Positions 34,601 through 39,640 of a DNA stretch of 41,005 nt are shown piece after piece. The notes below the pieces were generated by a model. The model was not told the DNA's origin, did not search any database, and was given only the letters and a program-made list of their open reading frames with translations. The translations under genes and the position numbers were made by a program. This DNA is from Thermoactinomyces mirandus (GTDB lineage Bacteria > Bacillota > Bacilli > Thermoactinomycetales > Thermoactinomycetaceae). The stretch lies in contig NZ_JACEOL010000024.1 of NCBI RefSeq assembly GCF_013868055.1, forward strand, positions 1 to 41,005, in the 5' to 3' direction. The stretch's first letter is position 1. The number at the start of each line of letters is the position of its first letter.

Positions 34601-36451
34601 TTATGCGCGTATTTTACTGCAGAGGGCGACTGGTCGGTGACGAAATTACGTCAGCATTTGATAAAAGAATTGCCGGAATATATGATCCCGTCTTACTTTG
34701 TGGAGTTGGAACGCATCCCGCTGACTCCCAATGGAAAAATCGACAAAAAAGCATTGCCCGAACCAACTTATTCTGTTCAGGCCAATACGGAACCGGCTTC
34801 ACCAACAAATGAAGTGGAAGAAAAATTGGTGCAAATTTGGGAAGAAGTTCTGGGGTTGGAAAGCGTTGGAATTCATGATGACTTCTTTGAACTGGGCGGG
34901 GATTCGATCAAAGCCATCCAGATCATATCGCGATTGCACCAACTGGATTTTAAACTGAAAATCAACGATTTGTTCGACAATCCCACCATCTGCGAATTGG
35001 CACCTTGTATCGAATTGGCGGAAGCTGAGGCTGATCAGGATCATGTCGAAGGAGAAGTGCCGCTTACCCCCATCCAACATTGGTTCTTTGAACAAAACTT
35101 TGCCAATTTGCATCACTGGAATCAATCAATGATGCTATTCCACCCAGATGGTTTCGACTCTCATTTGGTCAAACAGGCCTTTTTAAAGCTGGTTGAGCAT
35201 CATGATGCCTTAAGGATGGTCTTTGAACCTGAAGGACAGAAGTGGGTGCAAAGAATTCGGGGACTGGAAGAAGGTGAATTTTTCACTTTCCATGAATTCG
35301 ATTTCCGGCATGAAACGGACCCTGCGCCAAAAATCAGAAAAGTTGCTGACGAATTGCAACGGAGCAACGATCTGTTTCAAGGAAGATTGGTTCAGTTAGG
35401 TTTGTTCAGGACAAATCAGGGAGATCATCTGCTCATTGTCATACACCATTTGCTGATTGATGGAATATCGTGGCGTATTTTGCTCGAAGATTTTGCTAAA
35501 GTTTATCAGCAGGCATCCGCCAGCCAGGAACTGGTCTTGCCAAACAAAACAAGCTCGTATCAGAGATGGAGCAAAAGACTGGCTGAATATGCGAATACAC
35601 CGGATGCCCTGGCGGAACTCTCTTACTGGAAACAAGTGGAGGAAGCGGCGGTCCCGTCATTGCCGAAAGATTATGCGCCGCCGAAACAAAGGGTTCTCCT
35701 TGATCACGAAACAGTAACGGTACAACTTACGGAAGAAGAAACCAAAAAACTGCTCACCGGGGTACATCATGCCTATCATACCGAAATCAATGATCTTCTG
35801 CTGACAGCACTGCTTTTGGCCTTGCAAAAATGGACGGGTGAAAACAAGGCAGTGATTAATCTGGAAGGACATGGCCGGGAAGAGATCATGAACGAACTTG
35901 ACATAAGCAGAACCGTCGGCTGGTTTACCTCATCTTACCCGGTTGTATTGCACCTGGAGAAAACAGATGTGGGTGAAGCCATCAAGCAAATAAAAGAACA
36001 ACTGCGAAAAATTCCCAATAAAGGGATTGGGTACGGGATTTTGAAATACCTGACTTCTCCACAACAAAAAGAAGGAATCGGTTTCCGCGTTCAACCGGAG
36101 ATCAGCTTTAACTATTTGGGGCAATTTGATCGCGATTTTGACCATGAACTCTTTGGCCCGTCGGTGATGCCGAAGGGTGACGAAGTCAGCCCGTTATCAT
36201 CCAGCCCGTATTTGTTGAATATTTACGGGTTGGTGATGCACCATCGCCTGGAAATGCATTTTGATTACAATCAGAAAATCCACCGGGCGGAAACCATAAC
36301 CAGGGTGGCGGAGGAATTTATGAGCAAGTTGAGGCTGATTATTGAACATTGTTCTTCCAAAGAAGAAGAGTGGACACCCAGCGACTTTGGCTCCAGCGAT
36401 CTGACCTTTGAGGAGTTGGAGGATATTTCCGACTTGCTTTCTGATTTATAA
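24926..36451 (+). CDS. Non-ribosomal peptide synthetase NRPS1 (three modules)
   Basis: A giant cytosolic synthetase of 3841 residues that assembles the first three residues of a peptide. Domain order: remnant C (about 1-250), A1 (255-750), T1 (Ser793), C2 (848-1280), A2 (1285-1790), T2 (Ser1833), E2 (1885-2315), C3 (2344-2785), A3 (2789-3280), T3 (Ser3327), E3 (3378-3800), C-terminal COM-like tail (about 3810-3841). All three T domains keep GGDS, both complete C domains keep HHxxxDG (His975/976, His2479/2480), both E domains keep HHxxxDG (His2011/2012, His3507/3508), and each A domain keeps the terminal NGK lysine. The T domains before E domains read GGDSIKAI, as usual for that context. The start is ATG 24926 with GGAGG 6 nt upstream. 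NRPS2 follows after 75 nt. No adjacent gene identifies the product. Confidence 0.97.
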   Translation: MTKVKERWSKHRELYDQWLSDYEGSVFIPARKSRIKGDCEQEAFEQFEIRLSRSTSESLYALAKQYPGSLSSLFQGLWGSLLLKYSGETDVLFAISHSACKSFFENEPEVQLARIRDQHFTFNQLFHALSKTDYPRFPLSKLCEATGIDEKAIDHLVVIANHLLNQKEFEYQKYTNKCKNQVNEIRKLDPHIQLVVTFVPAKYLTIQINYEPNRYYSELIRRMGHHLKKMIESIIDQPHLSISEFDLITAEEKKKLHTFNQTRQHYPDKETIHQLIESRARQSPDQTAVEFLDTRLTYRELNRRADLLAAILQDRNVKKGDIVAVMVPPSLEMIIGVLGILKAGAAYLPIDPNYPSERISYMLKDSKTQMLLTYGNDSNDIGTHLDRLDLKMVDWTKEAASRPDPMVQVHDPAYVIYTSGSTGKPKGVMIEHSSLVNLAFWHVDEFKISEYDCCTKYAGFSFDASVWEIFPTLLAGATLQIIDEELRYDLEELNRYMDEKGVTVSFLPTQVAEQFMHLENRSLRILLVGGDRLKQVVPQTYKIVNNYGPTENTVVTTSGPVYPDEPIFIGRPIANNRVYVLSRQQQLQPVGAPGELCISGAGLARGYLHRPELTAEKFVENPFEPGERMYKTGDIVRWLPDGRLEFLGRIDDQVKIRGFRIELGEIAHCLLQHPHIQDALVLTRSDAQGRNYLCAYFTAREGWTKQSIRQHLEQELPYYMVPAHLIHMDRFPLTPNGKVDKKALPVPETKGKTNRSMPGTSETERRLIRIWKEIFDAGQVGAADNFFDLGGDSLKLMRLLSRIRKEFQVRISIHDLYERPVLRDMATSIWKAETILQNDVFKTSRPGETYPTSSVQKRIYAVEQLENIGTTYHTPVMLELRGELDEKRLQSAFENFVQRHEALRTSFHLADGEVVQKVQSEVELPWKVYRASSMDEVKQIAETFISPFDLGKAPLFRVALIHHPDQRHYLVIDMHHIVSDGISVEEILYRELGALYKGEVLPVPDLQYKDYAAWQQEWLKSEECRKQKEYWLNRLSGSIPVLELPTDYQRPFVQEFAGDKVRFSVGASLTERLKRIAKQENSTLFMMLFAAYKVLLAKLSGQEDIIAGFPVAGRGQPRLESVFGMFVNTLPLRSQPCMDLSFSDYLKQVRKRILEAYEHGDYPLEEVVEQLKINRDRSRNPLFDTAFVLQNMDTETINLPGVSVLDMKEIPWKQSMFDMTWEAKEEAETIEFSVEYCTRLFKRSTIQRFIKSYLTILEQITHNPACTIAKIELLPPEEKKKVLVEFNRTDVPYPRGKTIQQLFEEQVLKTPDHVAIRMGEETLTYQELNEQTNQLARLLRGKGIKRGDVVGLLVERSPVMIIGLLAIVKAGGTYLPIDPGYPEERIRFMLEDSQANTLLVQPGLPVPEAYTGRLVELSPKIWEDQYSGNLPNINLPEDILYIIYTSGSTGTPKGITTMHYNVVRTIVNNGYVEVDESDRVLQLSNYAFDGSTFDIYMSLLHGAQLVLVPKETLLDLNKLTRLIREEKITVSFITTALFNMLVDFDLSSLANMRKILFGGEKASVKHVQKAVRELGEHRLINGYGPTETTVFATTCSIDNSVLATGCVPIGKPLNNTRLYVLNGWGQLQPVGVSGELCISGDGVAKGYLNRPDLTRERFVEDPFNPGNRMYKTGDLVRWLEDGTIEYLGRMDMQVKIRGHRIELGEIERHLMEEKEVRDAVVIKDEDEQGSYLCAYFVADTEIETASLRKRLRQKLPDYMMPSYFVELDSIPLTANGKVDKRSLPKPDFTDQTSENYAEPTTETEAILVRVWQEVLGIERVGIHDNFFELGGDSIKAIRIAARLNQQQIKLETKTLFRYPTIAELAPNVKSGLNRLEEEGEITGAVHLTPIQQWFFSLQSKKPNHFNQAMMLYSADGWNLPWVKEAFQTLTKHHDALRMTYDFTGGEVKQFNQPEEHRAFTVERLDLKEPGSKSLEEHANRLQQSLNLETGPLVRAGIFHNDDGDYLLIVIHHLVVDGVSWRIILEDFKTAYHQAANGQKIILPQKTSSFRTWAKQLRQYADSNKMMQEKSYWQQLCSGKIEALPKDFAWTGEKLHRDIDEFELTLDEVQTGQLLTQVHHAYHTEVNDLLLAGLALAINEWTGQSKIALNLEGHGREEIIGGVDLNRTVGWFTSMYPVVFELQDSRLSRVIPAIKEILRHIPNKGIGYGILRYLTAPEQKQDLSFDLEPEISFNYLGQFEEEGLGSNEIPTGDWFSPLTPEPHALAFNSMVTGGRLKIRVGYNTRMFKRQTVESVARSFIKHLAECIEHCLEKENTTYTPSDFNTKDLSMAELEHIYSVLPADRIQDIYSLSSLQKGILFHAIQTRIQYFEQFYIDLDGAVDFAAFKQSLEKLVQKHDVLRTVFMFQNLAQPVQVVLKKVEVPILYEDLSSLSETKQQAFLQKFKREDRKKGFPALHEPLLRFALFKLADDRFHFVWSFHHILFDGWCISLLLEDWLSMYQALLQGTSMQLERVTPYREYIRWLEEQDHEEAKAFWKDYLRGYEQTASVLNRGIRKKTDYELEKKETDFILPQKLTERLTSLAQQYHVTPSTFFQTIWGILLQKYNDTDDVVFGTVVSGRPSELPQVEKMVGLFINTVPIRIRSKEYDTFATLLQRVQHEILEAEKVHYASLAEIQSGTPLFNKLFDHIMAFENYPLDLNRFKNRKEEPGFSISGLDAFEQDSYGVGLIVYPGDEWLVKLKYDTEIYTEYQMKQVIDHLQTLMEQILANPETPVHQLEIIPHEEKQRLLVDFNCTKADYARNVAIHQLFEKQVEKTPQNIALVYKEKEWTYKELNTRANQLARILRNNKIDREQIVGIMMKRSPEFIISILAILKAGGAYLPIDPEYPAKRIQYMLDDSQVKLLLVQPGLQVPANYRENVLIVNESLLQGDPSNLPVVNQPTDLAYLIYTSGSTGKPKGVMVEHRNLCNLVLIAKPYGIHENTRVLQFASVSFDASVAEVFPTLVTGATLYLEEKMVLLNQLVQYLREKRISNVTLPPSVLKSVSYGELPDLKTIISAGETCSPDLVNKWGAGRTFINAYGPTEATVCATIAKYHDSVSETSIGKPFFNQQVYIVNKHHQLQPIGVPGELCISGAGLARGYWNLPDLTADKFVDNPFVPGTKMYRTGDLACWLPDGNIEYLGRVDDQVKIRGYRVELGEITNQLIKYPSIKEATVVAHEGHMEQVYLCAYFTAEGDWSVTKLRQHLIKELPEYMIPSYFVELERIPLTPNGKIDKKALPEPTYSVQANTEPASPTNEVEEKLVQIWEEVLGLESVGIHDDFFELGGDSIKAIQIISRLHQLDFKLKINDLFDNPTICELAPCIELAEAEADQDHVEGEVPLTPIQHWFFEQNFANLHHWNQSMMLFHPDGFDSHLVKQAFLKLVEHHDALRMVFEPEGQKWVQRIRGLEEGEFFTFHEFDFRHETDPAPKIRKVADELQRSNDLFQGRLVQLGLFRTNQGDHLLIVIHHLLIDGISWRILLEDFAKVYQQASASQELVLPNKTSSYQRWSKRLAEYANTPDALAELSYWKQVEEAAVPSLPKDYAPPKQRVLLDHETVTVQLTEEETKKLLTGVHHAYHTEINDLLLTALLLALQKWTGENKAVINLEGHGREEIMNELDISRTVGWFTSSYPVVLHLEKTDVGEAIKQIKEQLRKIPNKGIGYGILKYLTSPQQKEGIGFRVQPEISFNYLGQFDRDFDHELFGPSVMPKGDEVSPLSSSPYLLNIYGLVMHHRLEMHFDYNQKIHRAETITRVAEEFMSKLRLIIEHCSSKEEEWTPSDFGSSDLTFEELEDISDLLSDL
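25690..27400 (+). other. NRPS module 1: A1 (Leu) - T1
   Basis: A1 core motifs include YTSGSTGKPKG, FDASVWE, NNYGPTE and TPNGKVDKK. Pocket residues read in GrsA numbering (235, 236, 239, 278, 299, 301, 322, 330, 331, 517) are D-A-W-F-L-G-N-V-V-K, the published leucine code. The carrier domain follows with Ser793 in GGDSLKLM. No E domain, so L-Leu is passed on. Confidence 0.88.
27469..31890 (+). other. NRPS module 2: C2 (LCL) - A2 (Ile/Val) - T2 - E2
   Basis: C2 begins YPTSSVQKRIYAVEQ and has MHHIVSDG, the type that joins two L residues. The A2 pocket reads D-G-F-F-L-G-G-V-F-K, close to the known Ile code D-G-F-F-L-G-V-V-Y-K, so a branched aliphatic residue (Ile or Val) is predicted. T2 Ser1833. 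E2 is complete (HHLVVDG, EGHGREE, RTVGWFTSMYP, FNYLGQF), so the residue becomes D-configured. Confidence 0.8.
29592..29956 (+). repeat. Near-identical tract in A2, copy 1 of 2
   Basis: About 365 bp that match 38691-39055 with roughly a dozen mismatches and no gaps (constant offset 9099). It covers the A-domain part from FGGEKASV through GYGPTETT to YKTGDLVR, which includes three pocket positions. Flanking DNA on both sides is clearly more diverged, so this looks like a recombination or gene-conversion tract. Confidence 0.85.
31940..36330 (+). other. NRPS module 3: C3 (DCL) - A3 (aromatic) - T3 - E3
   Basis: C3 begins IYSLSSLQKGILFHA and has FHHILFDGW, the type that accepts a D-residue donor, consistent with E2 upstream. 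The A3 pocket reads D-A-A-T-I-A-A-V-C-K. This is the Phe code (D-A-W-T-I-A-A-V/I-C-K) except that Trp239 is replaced by Ala, which should enlarge the pocket. Phe, Trp or Tyr class predicted. T3 Ser3327. E3 complete, so a D-aromatic residue. Confidence 0.75.
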
Positions 36452-36454
36452 GCT

Positions 36455-36494
36455 ATAAGCCAGGGGTGTGAAAGCGGGAAGCCCCCTGGCTTAT
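36455..36494 (+). other. Hairpin between NRPS1 and NRPS2
   Basis: A perfect 12-bp stem (36455-36466 with 36483-36494, 16-nt loop) starts 4 nt after the NRPS1 stop. No T run follows, so it is not a normal terminator. It could tune the NRPS1:NRPS2 ratio by partial termination, RNA processing or stabilising the upstream transcript. Confidence 0.6.
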
Positions 36495-36526
36495 TATGAA
36501 TTCAGGTAATGTTGAGGAGATTGATT

Positions 36527-39500
36527 ATGGGAATAAAACAACAGGACATTCTTTCTTTGTCCCCGATGCAGGAAGCGATGTTATTTCACTCCCTTTTTGA
36601 TAAAGGAAACTCTTATTTCAAACAATTGGTGTTGAAAATAGAGGGGGATTTTAGCCCGCAATTGTTTGAAAAAAGCTTAAACATGCTGATTGACCGATAT
36701 GAAATATTTCGGACGGTGTTTCTGTATAAAAAGGTGCAAAAGCCACGTCAGGTGATTTTAAAGGAGCGTAAAACCAAAATCCGGTATGAGGATTTTTCCC
36801 ATTTAACGGATGAAGAAAAGGAAAAGAAAATCAGAGCGTGGATCAGGCAGGATCAGACAGAACCTTTTGATCTGCTTAAAGATGTTTTGCTGCGTGTTAC
36901 AGTACTGAAAACAGAAACCAGACGGTATCAGGTCATCTTCAGCACCCACCATATTCTCATGGATGGATGGTGCATGGGGATTGTTTTTGAAGATTTGTTT
37001 GAGATATACGGGAAGCTCAAACACAATGAACCGGTACCGGCCGGGAAAGTGACGCAATATCGTGAATTTATCCGATGGCTGGAACAGCAGAATCAATCAG
37101 AGGCCATGGAATATTGGAAACAATATCTGTCAGGATATGAAGAGCCCGTTAAAGTTCCCGGTATGCAACCAGTTGCAGACGGGGAGTATCAATTGGGAGA
37201 ACTCACCCTGTCATTGGACGAAGAACTGACCAGGGAATTAAATAAGATGGCCCGCAGGCATCATCTTACTCTGAATAATGTATTTCAGACGATCTGGGGC
37301 GTATTGCTGCAACGATACAACAATACAGAAGACGTTGTCTTCGGGTCTGTCGTTTCCGGTCGGAACAAACTGATCCGCGATATTGAAAAGATGGTTGGCT
37401 TGTTTATCAATACCATTCCGGTGCGTGTACGGGGATCTGGCGAAGAACGGTTTATCGATCTGGCGAAACGTGTACAACGGTCGGCACTGGCTTCTGAACC
37501 GTACGATTACGTATCCCTGGCCGATACACAGGAATATACGCAGGCTGGGAATCAGTTGTTTGATCATATCGTGGTTTTCGAAAATTACGCGTTTGACCCC
37601 GGTGTATTTGACAAATACAGCTACCAGGTGGGCTTTACGGTGACCGATGCCAGAAGCACATTTGACAAAACCAACTATGACTTCAACGTGATTGTGCTTC
37701 CGAATGAAAAACTGACCATTCTGTTCCAATATAACGAGCTGGCCTGTTCGAAAGCCTATGTCGAAAAGCTGTTTGGCCACTTCAGGCATATCGCGGAGCA
37801 AGTGATTCAACAGCCGGAGAAATTGTTAAAAGAGATTGAGCTGGTGACGGAAACGGAGAAAGAGCAGCTGTTGATCGGTTTTAATCAAACAGATGCCGAT
37901 TATCCCCGGGAAAAAACGATTCAGGAAATCTTTGAGGAACAGGTGGAGAAATATCCACAGCAAATCGCGATAAAAATTGGTGAAGAAGCACTAACCTACA
38001 AGGATTTGAATGAACAGGCCAACCAGCTGGCGCGTGTTTTGCGCAAAAATGGCGTCCGGCGCGGACAAATTGTTGGTCTGGTGACCAAACGGTCGCTTGA
38101 AATGATGATCGGGATGCTGGCAATTGTGAAAGCCGGAGGGGCTTATATGCCAATTGATCCGGAATATCCGCCGGACCGAAAAGAATTTATGCTGCAAGAT
38201 TCAGCGGCGTCTGTTCTTTTACTGCAGCCAGGTTTGAATGTTCCTTCGTCTTATCAAAGCGAGATCATCCACTTGCTTCCTGAAATCTGGACGAATGAAG
38301 ACAGATCGAACTTAAGTGGAGTGAACCAGGCTGATGACCTTCTTTACGTGATCTACACCTCAGGATCGACCGGGAAGCCCAAAGGAAATCTGACTTCCCA
38401 TCGCAATGTGATCCGCACGGTCATCAATAATGGTTACATAGAGATCCATGAGAATGACCGACTGCTCCAATTGTCCAATTACTGTTTTGACGGATCTACG
38501 TTTGACATATATAACGCTTTGTTAAATGGAGCCACACTGGTGTTGGTTCCCAATGAGATCGGAATCGATTTTACCCGGCTGTCACAATTGATCCGGGAAG
38601 AAAAGATTACGGTCGCGTTTATGACCACTTCCCTGTTCAATACCATCGTTGACCTGGATCTGGATTGCTTGGGGAATCTGCGCAAAATTTTGTTTGGCGG
38701 GGAAAAGGCTTCCGTCAAACATGTGCAAAAGGCTGTCAGGGAACTGGGCGAACACCGGCTGATCAATGGATACGGGCCGACAGAAACGACCGTATTTGCC
38801 ACAACCTGTTCGATTGACAATTCGGTGCTTGCCACAGGGCGTGTCCCGATCGGCAAGCCATTAAACAATACCAGACTGTATGTGCTGAATGGATGGGGGC
38901 AGCTGCAGCCTGTTGGTGTTCCCGGCGAACTTTGCATCAGCGGGGATGGTGTGGCCAAAGGATATCTGAACCGGCCGGACCTGACCAGAGAACGGTTTGT
39001 CGAAGATCCGTTCAATCCGGGGAATCACATGTATAAAACCGGAGATTTGGTACGATGGCTGCCAGATGGAAATATAGAATACATTGAGCGGATGGATGAC
39101 CAGGTCAAGATTCGCGGCAACCGGATTGAAATTGGCGAAGTGGAGTTGAGGCTCCTGTCCCATCCAAAAGTACTTCATGCGGTAGTCGTGGCGGACAAGG
39201 ATGAGAATGGACATTCTTATTTAGGTGCGTACGTTGTTCCGGAACAGGATGTTTCCCATCTTGAATTGCGTGATTACATGTCTGAAACGCTGCCGGATTA
39301 CATGGTGCCGGATTACTTCGTGAAAATGGACCAACTTCCGCTTACGCCAAATGGAAAAGTGGACCGGAAAGCACTTCCCAAACCGTCGGAAGCGAGAAAA
39401 AGCGAACGGGAATTTGTGGCGCCGGCAAATCCGGTAGAAGAAAAACTGGTGGAAATCTGGCAAGGCGTATTGGGTGTGGATCAAATCAGCATTCATGATG

Positions 39501-39640
39501 ACTTTTTTGAATCGGGCGGCCATTCGTTAAAAGCGATGGTTCTCTCTTCGCAAGTCAATAAACAGTTCAATGTGGATTTGCCGTTAAGAGAAATTTTTTC
39601 CCGCCCGACCGTTCAGAAACAGGCAGCCTATATCCAGATG
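36527..39640 (+). other. NRPS module 4: C4 (DCL) - A4 (Ile/Val) - T4
   Basis: C4 has the SPMQEAMLFH start and HHILMDGW of D-donor C domains, as expected after E3. The A4 pocket reads D-G-F-F-L-G-G-V-F-K, identical to A2, so the same Ile/Val residue is predicted. The carrier motif is GGHSL rather than GGDS and no E domain follows, so the residue stays L. Confidence 0.8.

Noticed and set aside
36455..36494. Terminator separating NRPS1 from NRPS2
   Set aside because: There is no T run after the stem, and docking segments and C-domain type indicate the genes work together.
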